From Methanothrix soehngenii GP6 (GTDB taxonomy: Archaea; Halobacteriota; Methanosarcinia; Methanotrichales; Methanotrichaceae): a DNA stretch of 64,000 bases. The notes below the pieces were generated by a model that was given only the letters and a program-made list of their open reading frames with translations, made no database searches and was not told where the DNA came from. The DNA lies in assembly GCF_000204415.1 (NCBI RefSeq), contig NC_015416.1, positions 2,108,001 to 2,172,000 of the forward strand, written 5' to 3'. Every line of letters begins with the position of its first letter. Within the stretch, counting starts at the first letter, position 1. Of the stretch, positions 17,559 through 27,283 are shown in pieces. Both the position numbers and the translations under genes were made by a program.

Positions 17559-19202
17559 ATGAAGATAGGGACATTTGTTACTATATTAGGATTATTTTTA
17601 GTTTTAATGTCTTGTGGGTGCGTGGAAGAGGAAAAATCATCTTCAAATGCGACCGAAACGAAAGCTATGCAAGTATCAACAGTTTCAACTAATGCTGAAA
17701 CAACATCATCTTACTCAGTTGACTTTGATCTCCGGAACATGGTTGGGTTCAACGATAACGCAATTACTGCAAATGATATTGAAGAATTTATCCATGAAAA
17801 ATATCCTAGCTCCCCGATGTTAAATGAAGCTAATATTGGTACTTGCTTTATTGTCGCTGGACAAAGCAATAATGTAAACCCAGCATTCCTTGTTGCGACA
17901 GCCTGTCTAGAAGGAGGTTTTGGAACTCTTGGATGGGCTGCTTCACACCCGGAATGCCATAATACCTTTGGATATGGAATACCAAATGGTTCGACGTCGC
18001 CAGACGACTTTAACTGCATGGATAGCTGGTGTGCAATGGTACAGAAGGTAGCTTCGGTGATAGCACACGGAACTAACTACTATTCACAAGGGAGATATAC
18101 CATTAGTCAAGTTCGTGCAAAATACGCTGCTGATCCGAATGCTGATTCAATAGCTAGTTTGATGAACGAATTATATACATTCAGCATAAATCATAAGTTA
18201 GCTAGTCTAAGCACTTCGATTGCAGCTGATCAAACACCTACAACAAATGTGCAAGCTCATCCAGTTTCAGAAGAGAAAATAGTTGCAGGAACTCTGCTAC
18301 AACAATTGAACTGCAGTCAGTATAGGGGGGTATGGTCGGTAGCTTTTAGCCCCGACGGCAATAAACTAGCAGCCTCAAGTTATGAAGGACCTCTACTCAT
18401 TTGGGATATAGCAAGCGGGACTGAGCTACAGACGCTGGAAACTTATGATTTTTATGGATTTAGATTAGCATTCAGCCCTGATGGTAGCAAGCTGGCAGCA
18501 GTCACTATTGGATCGATGGGCAGAATTCTCATATATGACGTGAATAGCGGAGAGAAGCTGCAATGGATCGACCATTGGGCCATTTTACCAGCATTCAGAC
18601 CTAGTGGTACTGAACTGGTCACTAGTGATGGGGACAACACCATATATATTTGGGATGTGATACGAGGGACGAATCTAGAGACACTGTACACCGAAACGAA
18701 TCGCACTATGGCTCAAGCTATTAGTCTTGATGGCAGCAAATTGGCTGCATGCAATTATGATGAGAGAACTGTTAGCATTTGGGATACAACAAACGGAGTG
18801 AAGCTACAAGAAATCGAACTCAATCATCCGGCGGATTTTGCAGCTTTCAGCATTGATGGTAGCAAGTTGGCTTTACACAGTATGCTTAGGGATGAAATCT
18901 CAATTTGGGATGTGAAAAGCGGGACGAAACTGCGAGAATTTAACCTAAAAGACAATTCAGGAAGTCGATTATCTCCTTTGGCATTTAGCCCTGACGGCAG
19001 CAAGTTGGCTGCAGTCACTGTGGGATCTTTTGACAAAATTCTCATATATGACGTGAATAGCGGAGAGAAGCTACTAGATCTAAAGCTAAATTCTACTTTG
19101 AAGCAGCTATTGAACGGACCTTATGCTATAGCCTTTAGTCTGGACAGCAGTAAATTAGCCATAGGCCAGAATGATGGTTATGTTCCCATCTGGGCGGTTT
19201 AG
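17559..19202 (+). CDS. Lipoprotein with glucosaminidase-like domain and seven-bladed WD40 propeller
   Basis: The 547-residue protein starts with a lipoprotein signal (LVLMSCGC, lipobox Cys19) and a Ser/Thr-rich linker. Residues ~70-220 resemble a mannosyl-glycoprotein endo-beta-N-acetylglucosaminidase/FlgJ-type domain: LVATACLEGGFG places the usual catalytic glutamate at E118, followed by HNTFGYG. From about residue 250, seven WD40 units follow (repeated AFSPDGSKLAA and IWDxxSG), enough for one propeller. Methanogens of this kind lack murein, so the substrate of the first domain is unclear; a sheath or surface glycan is possible. The combination is unusual. Confidence 0.75.
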   Translation: MKIGTFVTILGLFLVLMSCGCVEEEKSSSNATETKAMQVSTVSTNAETTSSYSVDFDLRNMVGFNDNAITANDIEEFIHEKYPSSPMLNEANIGTCFIVAGQSNNVNPAFLVATACLEGGFGTLGWAASHPECHNTFGYGIPNGSTSPDDFNCMDSWCAMVQKVASVIAHGTNYYSQGRYTISQVRAKYAADPNADSIASLMNELYTFSINHKLASLSTSIAADQTPTTNVQAHPVSEEKIVAGTLLQQLNCSQYRGVWSVAFSPDGNKLAASSYEGPLLIWDIASGTELQTLETYDFYGFRLAFSPDGSKLAAVTIGSMGRILIYDVNSGEKLQWIDHWAILPAFRPSGTELVTSDGDNTIYIWDVIRGTNLETLYTETNRTMAQAISLDGSKLAACNYDERTVSIWDTTNGVKLQEIELNHPADFAAFSIDGSKLALHSMLRDEISIWDVKSGTKLREFNLKDNSGSRLSPLAFSPDGSKLAAVTVGSFDKILIYDVNSGEKLLDLKLNSTLKQLLNGPYAIAFSLDSSKLAIGQNDGYVPIWAV

Positions 19203-19224
19203 GTAACATAAAAGATCGGCGATG

Positions 19225-19475
19225 CTAGAGCAGTCGATCCTCTTATCAAGACCCCCCTAGAAGCCCCTAAAGGGGGATCAGATCCCGGAGGTATTCCAGG
19301 AACCCCGGGAAGCAGCTTAAGGTAGCTACAAAGGGGCAATACATCTCCCCCGCTTTCCAGGAGGTTCAGCTACCCCCTGGAGGGCTAGGAGAGAAGGGCC
19401 CTCCCTTGTGGAGCAGCTTGAAAGCTACGGAGGGGACCAAGCCCGCAGTCCATTGAGGCCTAGGCTGCGCCATCT
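19225..19475. other. GC-rich, strongly structured intergenic sequence
   Basis: This stretch stands out from its AT-rich surroundings. Several local hairpins can be seen: CCCCTAAAGGGG, AGCTTAAGGTAGCT nested between CCCC and GGGG, GGAGGGC with GGCCCTCC, and AGCTTGAAAGCT. No open frame fits. It has no SRP or RNase P signatures that I can find. It could be an unrecognised structured RNA or the end of a degraded mobile element. Confidence 0.4.
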
Positions 19476-19488
19476 TTATTTATTCGAA

Positions 19489-19508
19489 TAACCCACAGCT
19501 TGCTGCGG
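19489..19508. repeat. Short CAGC-TT-GCTG hairpin
   Basis: CCCACAGCTTGCTGCGGGG forms a short stem-loop. A similar hairpin (CCGCAGCGAGCTGCGG) occurs at 59453-59468. They may be scattered copies of a small palindromic repeat, perhaps IS-associated. Confidence 0.4.
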
Positions 19509-19641
19509 GGATCGTCAGGAAAACGACTTAAACTAAATTGCAAATCTTTCTTAGAATGGTAAGGCTTGAAAGCGCATGTTGGAGTGAACCCCTTCGAGTG
19601 AACCAAAAAGCTAAGCAATGCCGACTAATGGAGAGAAGTGC

Positions 19642-19851
19642 ATGAAGAAGACCCGGCGGCGTTACGACCGGGACTTCAAGATATTAGTATTAGCCGAACT
19701 TGAGGCAGGCAAGCCACTTGCTCAGATCGCCCGCGAATATAGTATCCATCTGAGTCTTCTTTGCCGGTGGAGGAGAGAGCTGGACGAAAATCCCGAAAAA
19801 GCATTCAGGGGGACGGAAACAAGTATAAAAAATCAGGAGAAGATGGTTTGA
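19642..19851 (+). pseudogene. IS3-family OrfA remnant
   Basis: The first ~50 residues (RRRYDRDFKILVLAELEAGK, then SIHLSLLCRWRRELDE) are the helix-turn-helix of an IS3-family OrfA protein. After AFRG the frame changes: the expected continuation DGNKYKKSGEDG lies in another frame. OrfB is missing altogether. This is therefore a truncated, frameshifted leftover of an IS3 element. Confidence 0.75.
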
Positions 19852-19987
19852 AATGCGGTCAAAAAAGGATGATCATTGGATAATTCAGCTCTTATTACCT
19901 TGAATGCGATCCTGAGATTCTCCTCTCTTTGCCCCTTATAATCATCTGACAAAATCTATAAGCTGCCCTATCCATTCTCCTGAATGA

Positions 19988-20830
19988 ATGGCGGGCATTA
20001 AGCATATCAAAACAAGACCTATGGCCAGGCTGCTGCTTTTGGTCCTCTTGGCAGCAGCGCTAACAGCAGGCTCTGCATCTGCAGATAAGGTTGATATCGA
20101 TTCATTCACCAGCAGCTCCATCAAGACCTATAGCTATAGGATTGTTAATTCCTATCCGCATGATCCCAATGCCTTCACTCAGGGCCTGGAATATGACGAT
20201 GGCCTACTGTACGAAGGGACTGGGGGTTACGGCCAATCCAGCCTACGCCGGGTCGATATCCAGACAGGCAGGGTTGTGGACATAGTCCACCTGGAGGATG
20301 AGTTCTTTGCCGAGGGCATAGCCATCTGGAAGGACAGGATCATCCAGCTTACCTGGCGGTCTTATCAGGGCTTTGTCTGGGATAAAGAGAATCTAACCCG
20401 AACTGGGAGCTTCTCCTACCGGAGGGAGGGGTGGGGGATTACGTCGGACGCATCCAGGCTGATCATGAGCGATGGATCTGATGCTCTTTATTTTCTTGAT
20501 CCAAATGACTACTCACTGCAGGGAAGCATAAGGGTCACCGCCGATGGCGAGCCAGTAAAAGGGTTGAACGAACTGGAGTACATCAACGGCATGATCTATG
20601 CTAACCTCTGGCCCAGCACCTGGATAGCGATCATATCCCCGGATACCGGCGAGGTGACCGGAAGGATAGATCTCTCCGGGATCATGGATGAGGGCGACAT
20701 CCCCAAGAGATGGGTGGATGTATTGAATGGCATAGCCTATGATCCATCAGAAGACCGACTCTTTGTGACGGGAAAGCTCTGGCCCAGCCTCTTTGAGATC
20801 GAGCTAGTAGAAGATACAAAGGAGGAATAA
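19988..20830 (+). CDS. Secreted glutaminyl-peptide cyclotransferase (plant/bacterial QC type)
   Basis: The 280-residue protein has a signal peptide (LLLLVLLAAALTAGSASA) and a five-bladed-propeller-type glutamine cyclotransferase domain (PF05096). Typical motifs are HDPNAFTQGLEY near residue 58, EGTGGYGQSSLRR, LNELEYINGMIYANLWPS, and the C-terminal LNGIAYDP and LFVTGKLWP. The enzyme converts N-terminal glutamine of exported proteins to pyroglutamate. ATG 19988 and a later ATG within PMARLLLL are both possible starts. The gene lies at the right edge of the accessory island and is followed by a dispersed repeat copy. Confidence 0.9.
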   Translation: MAGIKHIKTRPMARLLLLVLLAAALTAGSASADKVDIDSFTSSSIKTYSYRIVNSYPHDPNAFTQGLEYDDGLLYEGTGGYGQSSLRRVDIQTGRVVDIVHLEDEFFAEGIAIWKDRIIQLTWRSYQGFVWDKENLTRTGSFSYRREGWGITSDASRLIMSDGSDALYFLDPNDYSLQGSIRVTADGEPVKGLNELEYINGMIYANLWPSTWIAIISPDTGEVTGRIDLSGIMDEGDIPKRWVDVLNGIAYDPSEDRLFVTGKLWPSLFEIELVEDTKEE

Positions 20831-20832
20831 AA

Positions 20833-20996
20833 TGGCACCTCGCTATTTGGCATGGGTGGATTTGAATCGGAAATTCTCTGTATCTTTTGCTTCTGTGGTG
20901 AACCGCGATGCACTGACCCAACCACAGAGACACAGAGGAACAGAGGCCATATTCTATGCCTGAACTCACCCACATATATAATTCAGCGAAGAGCCA
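20833..20996 (+). repeat. Dispersed palindromic repeat, copy 2
   Basis: Same element as at 10521-10679, beginning TGGCACCTCGC and ending GCGAAGAGCCA. It lies between the convergent glutaminyl cyclase and rhomboid genes. Confidence 0.85.
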
Positions 20997-21168
20997 ATAA
21001 AATCAACAAAGACAGAGGATATCATGGTCTGCAATGATGGATAAATTGCGGCTGAGCATCACTGCCTAACTCTGGCCCAGCAGCGGATTGCAGGTCGGCA
21101 GCGCCAGATCACAGCCAGACTGCATTGCTCAATTGTTTCCCATTTCCATTTTCAACAGTTCGACTTTT

Positions 21169-21936
21169 CTACCTATAATAAAACTGGGGCTGATTTTTCA
21201 TCATCTGCCCGAAGGCCAGCCCCACAAAAAGCCCGGCGATATGGGCCATATGGGCGATGTTGTCCGCAGAGCCCATGAAGAGAAAATCTATCAGGGCAAA
21301 GACCACCACTGCCCAGCGGATGCTCATCGGTATCACGAAGAAGAGGAGCACCCGAATCTCCGGAGCGATTATGGCCAGACATCCCAGAGCGCCGAATAAC
21401 GCGCCGCTCGCTCCCACCATTCCTACCATTGAACCGCTGGTGACCGCCGTCTGGGCCAGGGCAGCCACAATGCCGGACAGTATGTAGATCTGCAGGAACT
21501 TTCTCCCCCCAACCCTTCTCTCCAGCTCCATGCCAAAGAAGAAGAGGAAGAGCATATTGAAGAATAGGTGATCGAAACTGAAGTGGACGAACATATGGGT
21601 AAGAATCGTCCAGGGCCTTTCGACCACAAAATGGGGAATGAGGGCCAGGTAGTCATACACGAACCCGCGGGCTACCAGGCTTAACAGGAACACCAGTATG
21701 CAGATCAGCAATATTATGCCCGAATAGGATACGGGCATCAGGGCCCCGATGCGATCCTGCCAGCTAGCGTTGGGAGCCGTTGGATATCCCCATTCGTCCC
21801 TATTTCTGTAGTCCTCTCTTCTTCCCGCCCGTGCCAGGAGCGGTCCAAGCCCGCTCCATCTCTCCTGAGCAAGCCTTTTCCGGGCGAACCATGAAAAAGA
21901 GGATAGATTCGACTGCAATTGCACCTTATACCTCAC
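21169..21936 (-). CDS. Rhomboid family intramembrane serine protease
   Basis: The 255-residue protein has six predicted membrane spans after a ~65-residue cytosolic N-terminus. The catalytic dyad is visible: Ser177 in GASGALFG and His232 in AHIAG. The oxyanion-related HLFFNMLF (H123, N127) is present. It cleaves membrane proteins within the bilayer; the substrate is unknown. The start is GTG 21936, 12 bases after the stop of the NYN gene, so the two are likely one transcript. Confidence 0.93.
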   Translation of the reverse strand: MRYKVQLQSNLSSFSWFARKRLAQERWSGLGPLLARAGRREDYRNRDEWGYPTAPNASWQDRIGALMPVSYSGIILLICILVFLLSLVARGFVYDYLALIPHFVVERPWTILTHMFVHFSFDHLFFNMLFLFFFGMELERRVGGRKFLQIYILSGIVAALAQTAVTSGSMVGMVGASGALFGALGCLAIIAPEIRVLLFFVIPMSIRWAVVVFALIDFLFMGSADNIAHMAHIAGLFVGLAFGQMMKNQPQFYYR

Positions 21937-21947
21937 AGAATCACTCT

Positions 21948-22496
21948 TTACTCGGTAACATACTGGCCATCGCGCAGCACTATCACATAATCGGCCGAAT
22001 TTCTCAGGGCCACAGAGAACCCGGGCTCCGCCCCGAAGATGATGGTCTCTTTGCCATGCTCCATGGCCTTCATTAAAACCGGCTTCAGGTCCGCATCGCG
22101 GGTGACCAGGGCCAGGGTGTCGATGACTGGATTGTAGATCATATCCACACCCTCCACCGCCATCCTCACATCCACGTCGCTTGTGCAGATCACCGGCTCG
22201 AATCCCTGGTTCTCCACCGCTTCGACCAGCTTCTCAGATGCATACTGATTCAAGAATACCTTGCCCATCTTGATGTCACCATAGTCCTTCAGGATGTCCC
22301 TGATCTCCTCCAGGTCCATCTGGAACTCCTTCCTGAGCATATTGGGCCCATCTACCAGAAGGCCGATTCTCTTTCTTCCCTTTTCCTTTCTCGAGCCCAG
22401 ATACTTCATTATATGCTCGAAAGGCACAGTCATCCGATCCATGTTGACCCTTTTCTTGATGTCATGACCTGATTTCCAGTCTTCATCCCTGCGCAT
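21948..22496 (-). CDS. NYN-domain (PIN-like) protein, TIGR00288 type
   Basis: The 182-residue protein carries an NYN/LabA-like nuclease fold. The first acidic residue is in GLLVDGPNML. DVDVRMAVEGVDM and LVTRDADLKPVLMKA supply the others, and IIFGAEPGFSVALRNSADY ends the domain. These residues form a Mg-binding RNase-like site in PIN/NYN proteins; the substrate here is unknown. The true start may be the internal ATG of MDRMTVPFEHIM. It is followed closely by the rhomboid gene. Confidence 0.85.
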   Translation of the reverse strand: MRRDEDWKSGHDIKKRVNMDRMTVPFEHIMKYLGSRKEKGRKRIGLLVDGPNMLRKEFQMDLEEIRDILKDYGDIKMGKVFLNQYASEKLVEAVENQGFEPVICTSDVDVRMAVEGVDMIYNPVIDTLALVTRDADLKPVLMKAMEHGKETIIFGAEPGFSVALRNSADYVIVLRDGQYVTE

Positions 22497-22569
22497 GAAC
22501 GTCTCGGCCTCAGGAGTTCTTGGCCTCAGAGGCTCTTAATGCAGGACGTCTCAATCATTTTAGGTCATT

Positions 22570-23400
22570 TCAACGGATGTTATAAATTCGTTTGGTATTA
22601 GTGGCGGTCTGCGCCGCCACCTCCTGCGGCTCTAGCCCCTTTATCCTGGCGATTAGCCGGACGGAATCCAGTACATTTGCCGGCTCATTTCTGCCCTTGC
22701 GAGGGGAGAGGAAGGGACTGTCCGTCTCTACCAGCAAATGATCGAGGGAGACATTCCGGGCCAGGATCTGATGATGTCCGGATCGGCAAACGTTTGTGGC
22801 CAAAGATATGTAGTATCCCCTATCCTGGGCCTCTTTCATGGTGGGAAGGGTGCCGCTGTAGCAGTGGAAAACGACTTTATCCAGGTGCTTGACCATGTCC
22901 AGAGCAGGCTGTTCTGCATCCCGGGAATGGATGACCAAGGGCAGGTTCAGGGACTCGGCTATAGCGATAACCTTTTTGAAGATCTCTGCCTGCCGTTCTC
23001 TGCTGGGAGCATCTTTAGTGTGGTAGTAATCCAGGCCTGCTTCGCCTATTCCCACTGCCTGGCTGGCGTTGCTCTCGATCTGATCCAGGATCATCTTGAT
23101 TTCCGGATCGTTCTTCCCGTCAATTGAGTTCGGGCTGAGGCCCAGGGTGGCAGAGATGAAGTCGTAATTCTTTGCCAGCTCCAGCGACTTGCTGTTGGTG
23201 GAGTAGTCCACGCCGGAGTTGATCATCCTGACCACACCGGCCTTCCGGGCGTTCTCCATCACCGCTTCCCGATCTTTATTGAAATGCTTGAAATCCAGAT
23301 GGCAATGCGAATCGATTGCCTCGACTATTGCCTTCTGTACGTTTCCCTGCATATTCCCTTGGGTAGTTCCCTGCATATATCTCTGCACATCCCCTATCAT
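22570..23400 (-). CDS. TatD-family metal-dependent hydrolase
   Basis: The TIM-barrel hydrolase starts with DSHCHLD (about residue 30), the family metal-binding motif. GEAGLDYYH, LVIHSRDAE, FHCYSGT and ETDSPFLSPRKG supply the remaining ligands. TatD proteins are Mg-dependent DNases/RNases or related phosphoesterases. Before the domain is a short Gln/Gly/Met-rich stretch with three repeats of MQGN-like sequence, which suggests that the true start may be nearer the barrel. The gene ends the leuA unit and follows LeuA by only 4 bases. Confidence 0.9.
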   Translation of the reverse strand: MIGDVQRYMQGTTQGNMQGNVQKAIVEAIDSHCHLDFKHFNKDREAVMENARKAGVVRMINSGVDYSTNSKSLELAKNYDFISATLGLSPNSIDGKNDPEIKMILDQIESNASQAVGIGEAGLDYYHTKDAPSRERQAEIFKKVIAIAESLNLPLVIHSRDAEQPALDMVKHLDKVVFHCYSGTLPTMKEAQDRGYYISLATNVCRSGHHQILARNVSLDHLLVETDSPFLSPRKGRNEPANVLDSVRLIARIKGLEPQEVAAQTATNTKRIYNIR

Positions 23401-23404
23401 TGAT

Positions 23405-24961
23405 TTAGCGAGCAGCGGCCTCCTCCAGCAGCATCAATCTGTTGATGGCGCTTACCAGGGCCTCCACCGAGGCCATGACGATATCCTCTCGTGCCGAGCG
23501 GGCGCTGACTCTCCTGCCCCGGTCATCCTCCACCCCAATCACCACCTCAGCCAGAGCATCGGCACCGCCGGATATGGCCTCGATCCGGAAGTCGCAGAGG
23601 TGTATAGATGTATCGCTATCCAATAGTCCCTGTACGGCATTGACCGCAGCATCCACCGGGCCCACCCCGGTATTGGCCAGGACCTTCTCCTTTCCCCTGA
23701 CCATGGCCTTAACCGTAGCGGTGGGAGTGATGATGTTCCCGGTCATCACTGAGACCTCCTTGAGCACCACCGCCTGGCTCTCTTTGGCCACATCTCCTAT
23801 GACCACATCGGCTATGGTCTGAAGATCGATGTTCCCGACCTGCTTGCCCTTGTCGCCCAGCTCCTTGATCCTCTCTAAGATCTCCTGAAGCTGCTCATTA
23901 GACGGCCGGTAACCCGCCTCCTCCAGGACCTTGGCCACGGCATGCTTTCCGGTATGCTTGCCCAGGACTATCCTCCTTTTATGGCCCACCATCTCCGGGG
24001 TCATTATGCCAGGCTCGAATGTCTTGCTGTTCTCGATAATCCCGTGGCTGTGAATTCCGGACTCATGGGAGAAGGCGTTCTCACCCACAATAGGAGCAGT
24101 TATGGGTATCTTCACCTTGGTGAGCCGCTCAATCATCCTGGCGGTCTCCACCAGGTACTCGGTCTTAATGCTGGTCTTGGCGTTGTAGATGGAGTGCAGG
24201 CCCATCACCACCTCCGCCAGGTTGGCGTTGCCCGCCCTCTCCCCCAGGCCGTTAACGCAGACCTGGACCTCCCTTGCACCTGCTTCCACTGCAGCCAGGC
24301 TGTTGGCCACCGCCAGGCCGAAGTCGTTGTGGCAGTGAACATCCACCACCATATGGACATCGTCGCAGATGTCCTTGACCAGCCGGTAGAATGAGGAGGG
24401 GACTGCCACTCCGACCGTATCCGGTATATTTATAATATCGCAGTGCACTTCCTCCACAGCTTTAAATATGCGATGCAGGAACTCAGGCGATGTGCGGGTG
24501 GCATCCATGGCCGAGAAGAGGCAGGTCCGTCCGTTATCCTTCACAAGCTCCACCGTCCTCATTGCTCCCTCTACGATCTCATCATGGCTCATCTTGATGG
24601 TATGAGCGATCTGAATATCGGAGGTGGGAGAAAAGACATGGACCAGGTCCACATCAGCGTCAAGGCAGGCCTGGGCATCCTTTTTTACTATGCGGGAGAG
24701 GCCGCAGACCTGAGCCTGCAGGCCGGATCTGGCGATCTGGCGGACGCTGTCAAACTCGCCCTTTGAGGAGACGGGAAAACCGGCCTCGATAACATTCACT
24801 CCGAGTTTGTCAAGCTGCCGGGCGATCTGGATCTTCTCATCCGTGGTGAGAGAGACGCCAGGAGTCTGTTCTCCATCGCGAAGGGTGGTATCAAAAATGC
24901 GCACTTTTTCATTAACAAGCGAATGAACGTCGTAGAAGACGATTCCCCACAGAGGTTTCAT
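23405..24961 (-). CDS. leuA: 2-isopropylmalate synthase / (R)-citramalate synthase
   Basis: The protein of up to 518 residues has the DRE-TIM metallolyase core, with [13 protein letters not shown] near residue 23, [12 protein letters not shown] and GIHSHGI, and a C-terminal LeuA dimer/regulatory domain (about residues 390-505). It condenses acetyl-CoA with 2-oxoisovalerate (leucine) or pyruvate (isoleucine, citramalate route). The two activities cannot be separated from sequence by eye. A start nearer [13 protein letters not shown] would match the family better than ATG 24961. TatD follows directly. Confidence 0.9.
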   Translation of the reverse strand: MKPLWGIVFYDVHSLVNEKVRIFDTTLRDGEQTPGVSLTTDEKIQIARQLDKLGVNVIEAGFPVSSKGEFDSVRQIARSGLQAQVCGLSRIVKKDAQACLDADVDLVHVFSPTSDIQIAHTIKMSHDEIVEGAMRTVELVKDNGRTCLFSAMDATRTSPEFLHRIFKAVEEVHCDIINIPDTVGVAVPSSFYRLVKDICDDVHMVVDVHCHNDFGLAVANSLAAVEAGAREVQVCVNGLGERAGNANLAEVVMGLHSIYNAKTSIKTEYLVETARMIERLTKVKIPITAPIVGENAFSHESGIHSHGIIENSKTFEPGIMTPEMVGHKRRIVLGKHTGKHAVAKVLEEAGYRPSNEQLQEILERIKELGDKGKQVGNIDLQTIADVVIGDVAKESQAVVLKEVSVMTGNIITPTATVKAMVRGKEKVLANTGVGPVDAAVNAVQGLLDSDTSIHLCDFRIEAISGGADALAEVVIGVEDDRGRRVSARSAREDIVMASVEALVSAINRLMLLEEAAAR

Positions 24962-25096
24962 GTGTCATAGATTGAGCAATGATATCCTGCCCTATAAAAC
25001 CTTTGCCGGCCAATACACCGGACGACGTAGAGCAGCTTAAGGGAAGGCTAGGTCTCAGATGCTTCTTTTTATGATGAAAAGGATGAAGGAATAAAT
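24962..25096. other. leuA upstream region
   Basis: No gene is seen. The region presumably holds the leuA promoter; I did not find a convincing leader peptide. Confidence 0.35.
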
Positions 25097-25252
25097 TGGC
25101 CTCTTCGCAATTATGTGGATGAGATCCGGCAGAAATTTTAGCCTCATTTCCTCTCCGTCCCTGTGGTTGGGTCAAAGCATCGCGGTTCACCACAGAGAAA
25201 AAGAGGCTATAATCTCCGCTGGGCCCACGCATATAATTCAGCGAAGAGCCAA
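25097..25252 (-). repeat. Dispersed palindromic repeat, copy 3 (inverted)
   Basis: This copy is in the opposite orientation: its core reads CTGTGGTTGGGTCAAAG and GGTTCACCACAG, the reverse complement of the other copies. Both ends carry the same terminal inverted repeat. It lies between leuA and the TPR gene. Confidence 0.8.
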
Positions 25253-25354
25253 AAAGAAGAATATGCTATAGCAGGACATTCTTCCAGATTCTCCTACACT
25301 TTATAAGAACGACGATCCCATAAAGATGCGCCTCTGCTATAGCCTCCATTGCCA

Positions 25355-26812
25355 CTACCCCTGGTAGCCCAGCATCTTTGCCTTTTCCCGGGCCTCCTGG
25401 GCCTCAGGTCCCCGATCGGCCATATCCAGGGCATTGGCCTTGTTCACCCAAGCCTCCACGGAACGGGGATCGATCTGGATGGCCCTGTCAAAGCTCTGGA
25501 GGGCACCAGCAACATCCTCATATCCAAGCACCATAGCGATCCCCCGATTGTTCCAGGGCTCCATGTAGCTGGAGTTCAGCTCAACGGCCCTATCATAAGC
25601 CTCAATGGCACTGTCATACTGCTCCAGTCTGGCCAGAGCCAGGCCCAGGTTATTCCAGCAGACGGCACAATCAGGGTGCTGCTCCACTGTCCTGTTCAGA
25701 ACGGCAACCTCTTCGCTATAGTTTCCCAGTTTGTTTAAGGCCAGAGCCTTGTTATACTGAAATCCGATCTCATCGGGATCTATTTCGATAGCCCTATCGA
25801 ACCACTCTAAGGATTCATTGTACCTTTCCATCTCCACATGGCTGATCGCCAGGCCGTTCCAGGCATCAGAATTCCCCGGTTCCAGCTCAACTGTTCGATT
25901 ATAGGCCTCAATGGATTCGTTATATCTGCCGGAAAGGCGCAGAGCCATTGCCCTGCCATACCAGGCATCGGCATTGATGGGATCGATCATGGTGGCTCTG
26001 TAGAAAGACTCGCTGGATTCAGCTGCTCTTCCCAAGGTGAGCAGAGCCTCGCCCTTCTTGATCCAGGCATTGGCATTGATCGGATTCAACTCGGTGAGAT
26101 TCTCATAAGCAGCAAGGGCATCACTGTTGTTTCCCTTGCTCATAAGGGCCAGCCCCAGGTTTAGCCATGCTTCCTCACTGCTCTTGTCCAGCTGCGCAGC
26201 TCTTCGAAATGAGTCTACAGATTCGTCGTCTCTGTCCAGCTCTGCCAGGACCAGGCCCCGGTTGAGCCAGACGTCAGAGAGATTTCCATCCATTGATGCG
26301 GCCATATCCATGGCCTGCAGAGATTCATTGAACAATCCCATATTGGCTAGGCTGATTCCTTTGCTGAGCCAGGACAGGGCAACCTCTGGTTGAATAACGA
26401 TTGCCTCGTCAAAAGCGGCAATCGACTCATTGTACAGGCCCAAATTGGCTAGGGCCAGTCCTTTGCTGTACCAGGCCATTGCCTGCTGGGGGTCGAGGCG
26501 GATGGATTCATTGTAGGCAAAGAGAGCTTCTGAATACCTGTTCAGGCCGACCAAGGCCCTTCCCTTCTTTATCCAGATGGAGGCATTGGTGCTATCCAGC
26601 TCAATGGATTTATTATAGCAGTCAAGAGCGATTTCGAAGGTGGAGTTCCTTAAGAATTCGTCCCCCTTTTCCAGCCAGTAATTGGCAGTGTATTCTTCGC
26701 TGCATGAGCATACAAAGCACATGGATTGCGTTAAAGCTATCAGAATGAAGATGGTAAAGGCTTTGATATGAGATCCTCCTGTGAATTCGGTCCTCTGAGA
26801 ATATGGATTCAT
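25355..26812 (-). CDS. Secreted TPR-repeat protein (13 repeats)
   Basis: The 485-residue protein has an N-terminal hydrophobic export signal (IKAFTIFILIALTQSM) followed by CFVCSC, possibly a lipid-attachment site. Thirteen consecutive 34-residue TPR units then fill the protein, each with the W/G/Y/A/P pattern (for example AWYSKGLALANLG). TPR arrays bind peptides and assemble complexes. Here the location is outside the membrane. The repeats have diverged from each other, unlike the array at 60.3-61.5 kb. Function is unknown. Confidence 0.85.
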   Translation of the reverse strand: MNPYSQRTEFTGGSHIKAFTIFILIALTQSMCFVCSCSEEYTANYWLEKGDEFLRNSTFEIALDCYNKSIELDSTNASIWIKKGRALVGLNRYSEALFAYNESIRLDPQQAMAWYSKGLALANLGLYNESIAAFDEAIVIQPEVALSWLSKGISLANMGLFNESLQAMDMAASMDGNLSDVWLNRGLVLAELDRDDESVDSFRRAAQLDKSSEEAWLNLGLALMSKGNNSDALAAYENLTELNPINANAWIKKGEALLTLGRAAESSESFYRATMIDPINADAWYGRAMALRLSGRYNESIEAYNRTVELEPGNSDAWNGLAISHVEMERYNESLEWFDRAIEIDPDEIGFQYNKALALNKLGNYSEEVAVLNRTVEQHPDCAVCWNNLGLALARLEQYDSAIEAYDRAVELNSSYMEPWNNRGIAMVLGYEDVAGALQSFDRAIQIDPRSVEAWVNKANALDMADRGPEAQEAREKAKMLGYQG

Positions 26813-26837
26813 CCTATTTGAGATCTGCCCTTTCCAT

Positions 26838-27260
26838 CTAAAGTTCTTTTCCCATGGATGTAGTGGTCAGCTTGACATGCTTTACCCCCTTCAAGGCCAT
26901 CATGCTCTCCGCTGCTTTCCTGACTTCCGGACCATCTCCTCGGAGAACCACGACCTCAAGGCATATGTCCTGGTCCAGATGAACATGCAGGCTGGACTGA
27001 ATTATGCTGCCGAAATCGTGCTGAATCTCGGTGAGATTGTCCATCAGGCCCCTTTGAGAATGGTCGTAGAGGATGGTGATCACTCCCACCCTCTCCCCTT
27101 CCACGTCGCTCATCCATTCGAAGTTGACTATATAATTTCTTATGGCATCTCTAACGCCCTCAGAACGAGAGGAATAGCCCCTATTCATTATTATCTCATC
27201 GAACTTATTAAGAAGATTCTCTGGCAATGATATGCCTATTCTCATCAGGTCTTGCTCCAT
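26838..27260 (-). CDS. nikR: Nickel-responsive transcriptional regulator NikR
   Basis: The 140-residue protein has the ribbon-helix-helix DNA-binding domain at the N-terminus ([18 protein letters not shown] and [15 protein letters not shown]). The C-terminal ACT-like nickel-binding domain carries the metal ligands His and Cys in [20 protein letters not shown]. NikR binds palindromic operators when nickel is plentiful and represses uptake. A nickel ECF transport cluster begins 1.9 kb away, and a perfect palindrome lies 24 bases upstream of this start, which suggests autoregulation. Confidence 0.95.
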   Translation of the reverse strand: MEQDLMRIGISLPENLLNKFDEIIMNRGYSSRSEGVRDAIRNYIVNFEWMSDVEGERVGVITILYDHSQRGLMDNLTEIQHDFGSIIQSSLHVHLDQDICLEVVVLRGDGPEVRKAAESMMALKGVKHVKLTTTSMGKEL

Positions 27261-27283
27261 TTTTATCGCAAACGAAATGATGG

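Noticed and set aside
19225-19475. SRP RNA or RNase P RNA
   Set aside because: The conserved SRP loop (GGAAGGAAGCAGC type) and RNase P core sequences could not be found; left as unknown structured sequence.
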